Positions 15,047-22,471 of a stretch of 42,780 bases of DNA are shown in pieces. This DNA is from an uncultured Bacteroidia bacterium (GTDB lineage Bacteria > Bacteroidota > Bacteroidia > Bacteroidales > UBA932), in the NCBI GenBank assembly GCA_902790635.1, contig CADASN010000016.1, positions 1-42,780 of the forward strand, in the 5' to 3' direction. Numbering within the stretch: the stretch's first letter is position 1; every line of letters starts with the position of its first letter. A program made the translations under genes and the position numbers. The notes beneath the pieces are model-generated. The model was given only the letters and a program-made list of their open reading frames with translations. It was not told where the DNA came from and did not search any database.

Positions 15047-15580
15047 ATGGCTATTCTGGATATTATTCTTCTCATCTGCTTCATCCCGGGGATTGTCAGC
15101 GGTATTTCCAAGGGTTTTGTCAAGCAGGTCGTTGACCTGGTGGCGATCCTCGTAGCCGCCTGGTCAGCCTTCCACTTCTCGACGCCGCTCGGCGAATGGC
15201 TGTCCCAATACCTCTCCCTGGAAGCTAACGTGCTGAAGATAATCAGTTTCGTGCTCATCGCCGTCGTGGCCGCCCTGCTGCTCAACCTGGTCGCGAAACT
15301 CATCACCAACGCGATGAAGGCCCTCTCCCTGGGCTTCATCAACCGCCTACTGGGCCTGGTGTTCGCCGTCCTCAAGGTCGCGCTCATCCTGGGCATCCTG
15401 ATCCTGGTGTTCGAGACCATCAACAGCACCTTCCACTTCGTGGATGAGAGCTTCGCGGACAATACGGTCGTTTACAGCTTCCTCCGGAATGCCGTCGAGC
15501 GCATCTTCCCGATTATCAAGACTTATGTCTCGGGCGGAGCCGACCCTGCCGCCGCAGCTGCCGTACCGGATGCCATCTAA
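15047..15580 (+). CDS. CvpA family membrane protein
   Basis: A 177-aa inner-membrane protein of the colicin V production (CvpA) family. Four hydrophobic segments lie at about 5-20, 26-45, 62-85 and 100-125. The N-terminal MAILDIILLICFIPGIVSGISKGF, with conserved Gly and Lys-Gly, is typical, as is the GFINRLLGLVFAVLK stretch. The role of the family is not well defined; it is linked to envelope homeostasis and colicin V export. The C-terminal GGADPAAAAAVPDAI tail is low-complexity. It overlaps tsaB by 11 nt. Confidence 0.85.
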   Translation: MAILDIILLICFIPGIVSGISKGFVKQVVDLVAILVAAWSAFHFSTPLGEWLSQYLSLEANVLKIISFVLIAVVAALLLNLVAKLITNAMKALSLGFINRLLGLVFAVLKVALILGILILVFETINSTFHFVDESFADNTVVYSFLRNAVERIFPIIKTYVSGGADPAAAAAVPDAI

Positions 15581-16265
15581 GATCCTGCTTATCGAGACTT
15601 CGACCTCGCTCTGCTCGGTGGCCCTGGCCGCTGGCGGACGGATTGTCGCGTGCCGCGAGAGCGACCATCCCCGCGCCCACGCTTCCCTGACCGCGCCTTT
15701 CGTCAAGGAGGTGCTGGACGAAGCGGGACTGGGTGCCTCCGCCCTGGACGCCGTGTGCGTCAGCGCCGGACCGGGCTCCTACACGGGCCTGCGGGTCGGC
15801 GTGTCCACGGCCAAGGGGATCTGCTTCGCCGCCGGCGTCCCGCTCCTGTCGGTCGGCACCCTCGAGGTGCTCGTCCACCAGGCGGCCGCGGACGGCGTGC
15901 TGCCGGCAGGCTGCCGCCATGTCATCCCCCTGATCGACGCCCGGCGGATGGAAGTCTATACGGCCGTTTTCACGCCCGACGGGCAGCGGTTGACGGAAGT
16001 GGAGCCCCGCGTGATCGACGCGGAGAGTTTCCGCGACGAGCGGGAAGCGGGGCCGGTGCTGTTCATCGGGGACGGCGCCGACAAGTGCCGGGAGGCGCTC
16101 GCGGGCCCCGGCGCGCATTTCGTGCAGGCGTGTCCGCGCGCATCGGCGATGCTCGTGCCGGCGATGCGGGAGCTGGAGGCCGGGCATTTCCAGGATACGG
16201 CTTATTTCGAGCCGTTCTATCTCAAGCAGTTCGTGGCTACGGTGAGCCAGAAGCGGCTCTTTTGA
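15570..16265 (+). CDS. tsaB: tRNA threonylcarbamoyladenosine protein TsaB
   Basis: A 231-aa cytoplasmic ASKHA-fold protein that partners TsaD and TsaE in making the t6A modification of ANN-decoding tRNAs. The N-terminal KILLIETSTSLCSVAL strand and the AGPGSYTGLRVGVSTAKGI motif (about 65-85) are diagnostic. The family start is the ATG at 15570, which puts KILLIETS at residues 4-11 and overlaps cvpA by 11 nt. Upstream in-frame codons are not plausible. The pair is probably translated together. Confidence 0.93.
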   Translation: MPSKILLIETSTSLCSVALAAGGRIVACRESDHPRAHASLTAPFVKEVLDEAGLGASALDAVCVSAGPGSYTGLRVGVSTAKGICFAAGVPLLSVGTLEVLVHQAAADGVLPAGCRHVIPLIDARRMEVYTAVFTPDGQRLTEVEPRVIDAESFRDEREAGPVLFIGDGADKCREALAGPGAHFVQACPRASAMLVPAMRELEAGHFQDTAYFEPFYLKQFVATVSQKRLF

Positions 16266-16294
16266 TTTCCGGCTTTTTTCCTTATCTTTATGCC

Positions 16295-16852
16295 ATGGAC
16301 TGGGATGTTCTGATTCCGATTCTGATGTTCGCCTTTCCGGTGGCAGTCGCCATTCTTGACAAACGCGTCAAGAAGCGGCGGGGCGTGCCGCCGGTGCAGT
16401 CCCGGCCTATTTTTCCGCCTGCAACCAGCGATTCGAATCAAGCCGGGAAACAGCGTGCGTGGGCGCCGGATCGCGACAGCGATTATCCGGCCATCCCCCT
16501 TGAGGGGGCGCAGGGGGTGAAGGACTTCGGGCGCTTCGACAGAAGCGCCGAGGGTGGCACGGTTTCTCCGGGGCGACTCCCGAACACGTCAAACTGGTCG
16601 CAGGCGGACAGAATAAACCGTTCGCCAGAAGAAAGCGTTTCCAGGGGCGAGCTTCCGAGCCGCATACAGCAGGCTGAGCAGCAGACGAACACCCCTGCCC
16701 CTCAGCTGGTCGCGGAGGGCCAGCGGGCGATCTCGCGGGAGCGGCATCAGGAGGTGGTGCCGGACAAAAAAGATCCGGAGCCGAAGCTCCGGATCGACAA
16801 GAAGAATCTGATTCTCTATTCGGAAATCCTCAAACCGAAATTCGACGCCTAG
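16295..16852 (+). CDS. Small single-pass membrane protein with disordered tail
   Basis: A 185-aa protein. Residues 3-21 form one hydrophobic helix, then a basic stop (DKRVKKRR), so the rest should be cytoplasmic. The middle (about 30-150) is low-complexity, rich in Pro, Arg and Ser. The end, RIDKKNLILYSEILKPKFDA, looks like a conserved C-terminal motif of short Bacteroidales proteins, recalled but not checked. Residues about 62-95 are encoded by hairpin-rich DNA (16477-16580) resembling the element inside ribF, so part of the tail may come from a repeat insertion. A possible -7 box TATCTTTA (16283-16290) ends 5 nt before the ATG. Its stop overlaps that of the convergent TlpA-like gene on the palindrome CTAG. 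Function unknown. Confidence 0.7.
   Translation: MDWDVLIPILMFAFPVAVAILDKRVKKRRGVPPVQSRPIFPPATSDSNQAGKQRAWAPDRDSDYPAIPLEGAQGVKDFGRFDRSAEGGTVSPGRLPNTSNWSQADRINRSPEESVSRGELPSRIQQAEQQTNTPAPQLVAEGQRAISRERHQEVVPDKKDPEPKLRIDKKNLILYSEILKPKFDA
16477..16580 (+). repeat. Hairpin-rich segment related to the ribF element
   Basis: Contains CCCCC-TTGA-GGGGG (16494-16507) and a perfect 8-bp GGCGCTTC/GAAGCGCC hairpin with loop GACA (16530-16549). It also holds the 12-mer GCCGAGGGTGGC (16547-16558), identical to 19422-19433 in the ribF element. The bases that follow are similar in both: GTTTCTCCGGGGCGACT here and GTTTTCGGGGGCAGTT there. Confidence 0.5.
16766..16795 (-). terminator. Intrinsic terminator of greA-HIT-TlpA operon
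   Basis: A perfect 10-bp stem (16772-16781 with 16786-16795) with tetraloop TTCG on the minus strand is followed by six T. It is a textbook intrinsic terminator 54 nt past the TlpA-like stop. It lies entirely inside the C-terminal coding part of the plus-strand 185-aa gene. Confidence 0.85.
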
Positions 16853-17949
16853 CGCAGCAGGCGGGTAAGTTCCTTGCGGAGAGCGTCCAGCCCGCCGATG
16901 GGCTTGGTATTCAGCTCACCGTCGATAATCAGGAACGAATACGGCAGCGTATCGACGTTGTAGGTGATCACGGCCGGGGAAGCTGCGCCCTTCCCGTCGT
17001 TGACATTGATCCAAGGAAGCTTCTGCGCGAGCACGGACGAGGCCCATTCGGGCTTGTCGGGCGTGACGCAGATCGAATAGATCTCGAAGCCGCGGCCGTG
17101 GAACTGCTCGTAGAGCGGCAGCAGCTGGTCGATGCTGAACATCTTCTGGGCGGCGTCCGCCGCATCCCAGAAATGGACGAGGATGACCTTGGCGTCCACC
17201 TCGCTCAGCGCCTTCTTCTCTCCCCGGATGTCCGGCAGGACGATGTCGGGGAAAGCGGCCTCGGCGGCCGTCTGCAGCTGGCCGTTGAACTCCAGCACGC
17301 GCATGCGGCGCTCCGCTTCCTTGTCCAGAGCCTTGACGTAGCGGGACTCCGGATAGACCGTCATCAGTGAATCCGCTCCCCGGCGGAAGAGGATGCCGTC
17401 GGTGACCTGCGAGAAGATGGAGGCGTCACCCAGCCGCTCGAAGAACACCGGCACGGTGGTCAGGGAGAACGGATGCTCCATCACGTACTTCGTGTTGTCA
17501 CGGTAGTGCTGGATGTAGTCGCGGGTCATCGCGGAGGGCTCGTTTTCATGCGCAAGCAGCTGCGCGAGGAAATCGGACTGCGCCTTCTCGACGCGCGCGA
17601 GCTCCTCGGAACCCGCGGAACCCGTCACCGTGTAGCGGCCGAGCGTGTCGGCCTCGACCAGGGCGGTCTCCCCCTGCTCGAGCAGGAAAGCGGCCACGCG
17701 GGTGTCTCCGTAGAAAAGGTAGATGAATTCCGGCTGGCCCTTGGCGACCTTGACGTCGTAGCGGAAGGAGCCGTCGGTACGGGTCTTGATCGTATCGAGC
17801 GTACGGTAAGTATTGATATCCAGCTGCTTGACAACAAGCGGCTTGTCAGAAAGGCCGGCTACGGTACCGCGGATGCGGGCCTTTTCGCCGCAGGCGGTCA
17901 GCGCGAGCGCCGCGAGGGCGAACGCCAGGAACTTATTGTAATTTCTCAT
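16849..17949 (-). CDS. TlpA-like lipoprotein without redox cysteines
   Basis: A 366-aa lipoprotein with a signal peptide and lipobox ALTAC (Cys20). Residues about 25-120 look like the DUF4369 beta domain often paired with thioredoxin folds in Bacteroidota. About 225-366 is a thioredoxin/AhpC-TSA fold. At the active-site position (about 259-267) it reads HFWDAADAA, where TlpA has a WCxxC motif, so both redox cysteines are gone. The cis-Pro region is near DTLPYSFLI. It is probably not a disulfide reductase; a binding or chaperone role is inference. Its start overlaps the HIT gene by 17 nt, and it ends the greA operon. Confidence 0.85.
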   Translation of the reverse strand: MRNYNKFLAFALAALALTACGEKARIRGTVAGLSDKPLVVKQLDINTYRTLDTIKTRTDGSFRYDVKVAKGQPEFIYLFYGDTRVAAFLLEQGETALVEADTLGRYTVTGSAGSEELARVEKAQSDFLAQLLAHENEPSAMTRDYIQHYRDNTKYVMEHPFSLTTVPVFFERLGDASIFSQVTDGILFRRGADSLMTVYPESRYVKALDKEAERRMRVLEFNGQLQTAAEAAFPDIVLPDIRGEKKALSEVDAKVILVHFWDAADAAQKMFSIDQLLPLYEQFHGRGFEIYSICVTPDKPEWASSVLAQKLPWINVNDGKGAASPAVITYNVDTLPYSFLIIDGELNTKPIGGLDALRKELTRLLR

Positions 17950-18340
17950 ACTCGGAGAGGATCGCGGCGGCCGTCTGCGCCATTTGTTCGGTGGTGAAAG
18001 TCGGGCGCTCCTTGCGGAAATTCAGGTCGCCTTCGGTCTGGAGCGGGACCAGATGGATGTGCGTATGCGGGACTTCCATCCCGAGCACGGCCACGCCGAC
18101 GCGCTTGCAGGGCACGGCGGCTTTCAGGGCCTGGGCCACCTGGCGCGCGAAGGCCCACAGGCCCGCGTAGGTCGGCTCATCGAGGTGGAAGATGTAGTCA
18201 TCCTCTACCTTTTTGGGGATCACGAGGGTATGGCCCAGCGCCAGCGGGCTGATGTCCAGGAAGGCATAGTAATCTTCATTCTCCGCCACTTTGTAGGACG
18301 GGATCTCGCCTTGGGCGATGCGGGTAAACAGGGTGGCCAT
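17933..18340 (-). CDS. HIT family nucleotide-binding protein
   Basis: A 135-aa cytoplasmic histidine-triad protein (HinT/Fhit-like). The triad HTHIHL (92-97) gives the nucleotide-phosphate-binding and catalytic His residues. YYAFLDISPLALGHTLVIPK (24-43) is the conserved N-terminal part. Members hydrolyse or transfer AMP from nucleotide adducts; the natural substrate is unknown. Its start overlaps the greA stop by 1 nt, so the two are translationally coupled. Confidence 0.92.
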   Translation of the reverse strand: MATLFTRIAQGEIPSYKVAENEDYYAFLDISPLALGHTLVIPKKVEDDYIFHLDEPTYAGLWAFARQVAQALKAAVPCKRVGVAVLGMEVPHTHIHLVPLQTEGDLNFRKERPTFTTEQMAQTAAAILSEYEKLQ

Positions 18341-18810
18341 CAGAAAGAGATATCCAGGATTTTGAACTTCATGATTCCGGAGGGGACCTTCGCTTCGACG
18401 GTCTCGCCCTTCTTGTGCCCCATCAGGGCCTTGCCGATCGGAGTCGTCGCGGCGAGCTTGCCCTTGGAGAAATCGGCCTCGCTCTCGCCTACGATGGTGA
18501 ACTCCATCACGCGGTGGTTGCCCAGGTTCTCGACCTTGACGGTATTGAGCATCTGGACCTGGTCGGTATTGAGCTGCGAGCTGTCCAGCACTTTGGCGTT
18601 GACGACCTGGTTCTGCAGCTTGGCGATGCGCAGCTCGAGCAAGCCCTGCGCTTCGCGCGCGGACTCGTATTCGGCATTTTCCGAGAGGTCGCCCTTCTCG
18701 CGAGCCTCGGCGATGGCTGCGGAGATGACCGGACGCTGGGCGAGCGCCTCGGCCAGTTCCTTCTTCAGCTTGTCCAGCCCTTCCTGGCTCATGTAATGTA
18801 CTTCTGACAT
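18340..18810 (-). CDS. greA: Transcription elongation factor GreA
   Basis: A 156-aa protein, the usual GreA length. It enters the RNA polymerase secondary channel and stimulates cleavage of backtracked transcripts. The N-terminal coiled coil (about 8-75) carries the tip signature AREKGDLSENAEYESAREAQ with acidic D and E residues. The C-terminal domain (about 80-156) has SPIG-like ATTPIGKALMGHKKGE and ends in the typical beta strand. It heads the greA-HIT-TlpA operon. A promoter (18876-18906) and a terminator hairpin (18834-18865) both lie upstream, so its expression may be set by readthrough. Confidence 0.95.
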   Translation of the reverse strand: MSEVHYMSQEGLDKLKKELAEALAQRPVISAAIAEAREKGDLSENAEYESAREAQGLLELRIAKLQNQVVNAKVLDSSQLNTDQVQMLNTVKVENLGNHRVMEFTIVGESEADFSKGKLAATTPIGKALMGHKKGETVEAKVPSGIMKFKILDISF

Positions 18811-18833
18811 AATATGCTTTTCGTTCAGTTAAC

Positions 18834-18865
18834 TAAAAAGGAGTCCTGCCTCTCTGGCAGAACCC
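18834..18865 (-). terminator. Terminator between ribF and greA
   Basis: On the minus strand a 10-bp stem with two wobble pairs (18865-18856 with 18850-18840), a 5-nt loop and TTTTT (18839-18835). It starts 23 nt after the ribF stop and would end the long glycogen operon. It also lies downstream of the greA promoter, so it may act as an attenuator in the greA leader. Confidence 0.7.
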
Positions 18866-18875
18866 TTATCTGTTG

Positions 18876-18906
18876 CAAATATACGTATTTATTTGATAAA
18901 TGACAA
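18876..18906 (-). promoter_or_regulatory. Promoter of greA
   Basis: Minus-strand TATATTTG (18883-18876) is a perfect -7 box, with TTTG/TTG (18907-18904) 20 bp upstream, inside the last codons of ribF. Transcripts starting near 18870 would carry a leader of about 60 nt containing the terminator hairpin. Confidence 0.6.
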
Positions 18907-19899
18907 ATCTTCGATGAGCGCACGGCAGGTGGTCTCGTCGGCGGCGAGCTGCGCCTTCAGGGCAGCGAGGCTGTCCATCGGGCGCATGGGACGCAGGTAC
19001 CTGCGGAAGCGGATCTCCAGGTCCAGGCCGTAGATGTCTTCGTCGAATTCGAAGATGTGGGTCTCGATGATATCGCCGACGTTGGTCATGCCCCAGTGGT
19101 GGCGCCCCAGCACATCCACTTCGGTCAGGTACACGCCGCGCGCCGGGACCAGCTTCATCGGGTCGTACAGCCGCAGGTTCGCTGTCGGGAAGCCGATCGT
19201 CCGGCCCAGCTGCTTGCCCCCCACCACGATTCCGCGCAGCATGTACGGATATCCCAGCATCCGTTCCGCCTCTTCGACGTCCCCCGCTTCCAGCGCCTTC
19301 CGGATCTTCGTGGAACTGACCGCCTCCGCCCTTCCTTCGCTTCGCGGCGAACTGTCCCCGAAAACTTCCGGCTGCGCCGGACCCCTCCCAACGCTTCGCG
19401 TCGGGCCCCTCCCTCTTATGAGCCGAGGGTGGCTACAGTTTTCGGGGGCAGTTACCGTCTCCGCTTCGCCGGCGGAGGCGGGAGGCACGACGGTGACCGC
19501 CAGGCCGAGCCGTTCAGCGATTGGACGGATCAGATCCGGGGTGAGGCGGTCGGAGCCGAGGCGGTTGTCGTAGCCGAGGACGAGGAGCGTTGCCCCGAAG
19601 CGGCCGAGCAGGACGGTGCGGAGGTATTCTTCGGCGGTCAGCCGGGCAAAGCTGCGGTCGAAGACGAGCGTCTCCACCCGGTCCACGCCGAGCGCGCGCA
19701 GCAGCGCCACTTTCTCCTCCGGAGAATTGAGCAGCCGCAGCTCACGCGCATCCTGCTGGAGAACCGTGCGCGGATGGCGCGAAAACGTAATGACAATCGC
19801 CTCCTCGCCCCTTTCACGGGCAGAGGAGACGAGTGTCTGGATGACCTGACGGTGGCCGAGATGGACGCCGTCAAAGAAGCCGGTGGCGACTACAGCCAT
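18889..19899 (-). CDS. ribF: Bifunctional riboflavin kinase/FMN adenylyltransferase
   Basis: A 336-aa cytoplasmic enzyme that turns riboflavin into FMN and then FAD. The N-terminal nucleotidyltransferase domain opens with GFFDGVHLGH (7-16); the C-terminal flavokinase domain has GRTIGFPTANLRL and GVYLTEV. EAVSSTKIRKALEAGD (192-207) is the usual motif before the kinase. Between about 148 and 190 sits an extra block rich in Arg, Pro, Gly and Ser, with no counterpart in the usual RibF; it is encoded by the palindromic element at 19322-19479. The reading frame stays open. It overlaps glgP by 10 nt and ends an eight-gene operon. Confidence 0.93.
   Translation of the reverse strand: MAVVATGFFDGVHLGHRQVIQTLVSSARERGEEAIVITFSRHPRTVLQQDARELRLLNSPEEKVALLRALGVDRVETLVFDRSFARLTAEEYLRTVLLGRFGATLLVLGYDNRLGSDRLTPDLIRPIAERLGLAVTVVPPASAGEAETVTAPENCSHPRLIRGRGPTRSVGRGPAQPEVFGDSSPRSEGRAEAVSSTKIRKALEAGDVEEAERMLGYPYMLRGIVVGGKQLGRTIGFPTANLRLYDPMKLVPARGVYLTEVDVLGRHHWGMTNVGDIIETHIFEFDEDIYGLDLEIRFRRYLRPMRPMDSLAALKAQLAADETTCRALIEDLSFIK
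19322..19479. repeat. Palindromic element inserted in ribF
   Basis: The core, 19350-19453, is bounded by 16-bp inverted repeats with one mismatch: AACTGTCCCCGAAAAC at 19350-19365 and GTTTTCGGGGGCAGTT at 19438-19453. An outer 9-bp inverted repeat, GCCTCCGCC/GGCGGAGGC (19322-19330, 19471-19479), encloses it. The interior holds further hairpins, such as CCGG-CTGCG-CCGG at 19368-19380. It has no coding capacity of its own and is read through in frame by ribF. Confidence 0.7.
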
Positions 19900-22451
19900 T
19901 TGACGAGCGGGAAGTCCTGGCGGTGCGGCAGGAGCGGATTCTTCGGGAAGATGCGCTTGCCGACCTGGTACATACCCGTATGCTCCGGGAGCACTTCCGC
20001 CGTGTACGTGGCGACGCCGTTTTCGTATTTGACCATCTCCAGCTCCTCAACCTCCTGGATGTGGAGCTCGCCCTTGGCATCCTGCGACGTGAAGAGGATC
20101 TCCACGCCGATGTCCTCCGGACGGAGATGCCCGAGGTCGAGGACGACCTCGCTCTTGAGCATGGACTTCTGCGAGAGGACATAGGAAGCATCCGGCTGCG
20201 TGCAGGAGACGACCTTGATGTTGCCCCACTCCACCAGCATCATCTGCTTCCAGGCAGCAATCTCGCGGGCGACTTTCGCCTTGTTGGCCACCAGCTCCTG
20301 GAAGCGCTTGCTCTGCGGCAGGTAGTACTGGTTGCAGTAGTCGGTCAGCATGCGGTTGGTCGTGAAGTTGCAGGCCACCTGGGCGATCGTGTTCTTGATG
20401 TACCCGATCCAGACCGGGGAGAGCCCGCTCTCCTTGTCCACGTCATAGTAGGTCGTGGCGATCTCGTTCTCGATGGTCGCGTAGAGCGTGGCGGCATCCA
20501 GCTCATTCTGGTAGTTGGCGTCGTCGTAGGTGCTCTCGAGCGGCAGCGCCCAGCCGGCGCCCTCCCGGTAGCCTTCGACCCACCAGCCGTCCAGCACGGA
20601 GAAATGCATCACACCGTTCATCGCGGCCTTCTCGCCGGAAGTACCGGAAGCCTCGAGCGGACGCGTCGGGTTGTTCAGCCAGACGTCCACGCCCTGGACC
20701 ATGCGCTTCGCGAGGGTGATATCGTAGCCGGGCACGAAGATGATACGGCCGAGGAAACGGTCTTCCTTGGAAATTTCGATGATCTTCTTGATGAACTCCT
20801 GGCCCAGACCGTCGGCAGGGTGCGCCTTGCCGGCGAAGATGAACTGCACCGGGCGCTTGGGGTCATTGACGATGGCGTCGAGCCGGTCCAGGTCGCTGGT
20901 CAGCAGCGTGGCGCGCTTGTAGGTCGCGAAGCGGCGGGCGAAGCCGATCGTCAGCACGTCCTCACGCAGGCGCTCCTTGATCGTGACCACCTGGCTCGGG
21001 GTGTAGTGCGCGCTCATCTGCGGATCGGAGAGACGCTCGCGGATGGTGCGGACCAGCTCCTTCTTCAGGGTCTTGCGGACATCCCAGATCTCCGCGTCGG
21101 AGACGGAATAGATACCCTCGAAGCAGCGCTTGTCGTAATGATGGGTCTGGAACTCCGGACCGAACACCTTGGCGTGCAGCTCCTTCCAGTACTTCGAAGC
21201 CCAGGTCGGATAGTGGACGCCGTTGGTGACGTAGCTGATGTAGAGCTCCTCCGGGAGGTAGCCCGGATACATGTTCGCGAAGATCTGCTCGCTGACCTTG
21301 CCGTGCAGCATGGACACGCCGTTGACGTTCTGCGAGAGGTTGGCGGCGAGGTGGCTCATCGAGAACTTCTCGTCACGGTCATCGGGATTGATACGGCCCA
21401 GGCTCATCATCGTGCGCCAGTCAATGCCGAGGCGGCCGGGATAATGGCCGAAATAGCGGCCGATCATGTCCTCCGAGAAGGCATCGTGTCCGGCAGGCAC
21501 CGGGGTGTGCGTGGTGTAGAGGCCGGAAGCGCGGACCAGCTCCATCGCTTCGTTGAAGGAAAGGTGGTCGTTCTGGATGCTCTCCCGCAGACGCTCCAGG
21601 CCCGCGAAAGCCGCATGGCCTTCGTTGTAGTGGTAGATCGTCGGATGCAGGCCGAGGGCGCGCAGGGCACGGACGCCGCCGATGCCCAGGAGGATCTCCT
21701 GCTTGAGGCGGTTCTCCCAGTCACCACCATAGAGCTGGTGCGTGACCTGGCGGTCTTCCGGATTGTTGTCCTCGTAGTCCGTGTCCAGCAGATAGAGGTC
21801 GGTACGGCCGACCGCCACCTTCCAGATGCGGGCGCTCATCATGCGGCCCGGCATCTGCACGGAGACGGTCTTCCAGGCGCCGTTCTCCTCCAGGACGGGC
21901 TCCGCAGGGATCTTGAGGAAGTCCTGCGGCTTGTACTCGGCCACCTGGTTGCCCTGCGGGGTGAGGCGCTGGGTGAAGTAGCCGTAGCGGTACAGCAGGC
22001 CGACGGCGACCATGTTGACATTCATGTCGCTGGTCTCCTTGAGGTAGTCGCCGGCCAGGATACCCAGGCCGCCGGAATAGATCATCAGGGAAGTATCCAG
22101 TCCGTATTCCATGCAGAAATAGGCGACGGACGGCTCGGTGCGGTTCGCCTTCTCGGCCATGTAGGCGTTGAACTCCGTCATCACCTCATCGAGGCGGGCC
22201 AGGAACTCCTTGTCCTTGGCGAGTTCCTTGTATCGCTTCAGGCTGACCTTGTCGAGAATCACCATCGGGTTGTGGCCGGATTTGTGCCACAGTTCGTAAT
22301 CCACGGTACGGAACAACGACTTGGCATTGTCGTTCCAGCACCACCAGAGGTTCTTGCACAAGGTCTCAAGCCCGGAAAGCTCCTCCGGCAGATGGCGCGT
22401 CACCATCACACTTCTCCAGTTGGGCGCGGCCATTTCAAATTGATTGATCAT
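19890..22451 (-). CDS. glgP: Alpha-glucan phosphorylase
   Basis: An 853-aa cytoplasmic GT35 enzyme that releases glucose-1-phosphate from the non-reducing ends of glycogen or maltodextrin. It has the shorter bacterial form with an N-terminal LPEELSGLETLCKNLWWCWN segment (DUF3417-like). The pyridoxal-phosphate lysine is K608 in TSGEKAAMNG, preceded by NNPTRPLEASG. FFCMEYGL-like AYFCMEYGLD (about 109-118) and HYNEGHAAF are also conserved. It starts 20 nt after the GH57 gene and overlaps ribF by 10 nt. It is the phosphorolytic exit of the glycogen cluster. Confidence 0.93.
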   Translation of the reverse strand: MINQFEMAAPNWRSVMVTRHLPEELSGLETLCKNLWWCWNDNAKSLFRTVDYELWHKSGHNPMVILDKVSLKRYKELAKDKEFLARLDEVMTEFNAYMAEKANRTEPSVAYFCMEYGLDTSLMIYSGGLGILAGDYLKETSDMNVNMVAVGLLYRYGYFTQRLTPQGNQVAEYKPQDFLKIPAEPVLEENGAWKTVSVQMPGRMMSARIWKVAVGRTDLYLLDTDYEDNNPEDRQVTHQLYGGDWENRLKQEILLGIGGVRALRALGLHPTIYHYNEGHAAFAGLERLRESIQNDHLSFNEAMELVRASGLYTTHTPVPAGHDAFSEDMIGRYFGHYPGRLGIDWRTMMSLGRINPDDRDEKFSMSHLAANLSQNVNGVSMLHGKVSEQIFANMYPGYLPEELYISYVTNGVHYPTWASKYWKELHAKVFGPEFQTHHYDKRCFEGIYSVSDAEIWDVRKTLKKELVRTIRERLSDPQMSAHYTPSQVVTIKERLREDVLTIGFARRFATYKRATLLTSDLDRLDAIVNDPKRPVQFIFAGKAHPADGLGQEFIKKIIEISKEDRFLGRIIFVPGYDITLAKRMVQGVDVWLNNPTRPLEASGTSGEKAAMNGVMHFSVLDGWWVEGYREGAGWALPLESTYDDANYQNELDAATLYATIENEIATTYYDVDKESGLSPVWIGYIKNTIAQVACNFTTNRMLTDYCNQYYLPQSKRFQELVANKAKVAREIAAWKQMMLVEWGNIKVVSCTQPDASYVLSQKSMLKSEVVLDLGHLRPEDIGVEILFTSQDAKGELHIQEVEELEMVKYENGVATYTAEVLPEHTGMYQVGKRIFPKNPLLPHRQDFPLVKWL

Positions 22452-22471
22452 ATATTGTTTATTTTCGGCGA

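Noticed and set aside
15444-15569. Earlier in-frame start for tsaB
   Set aside because: It would overlap cvpA by over 130 nt and add 42 residues of Ser/Arg-rich sequence not seen in TsaB. The ATG at 15570 gives the standard N-terminus.
15650-16294. Upstream extension of the 185-aa gene through tsaB
   Set aside because: The frame stays open through tsaB, but that part is a shadow of TsaB in another frame: Arg/Pro/Gly-rich and without domains. The ATG at 16295 starts right at a membrane helix.
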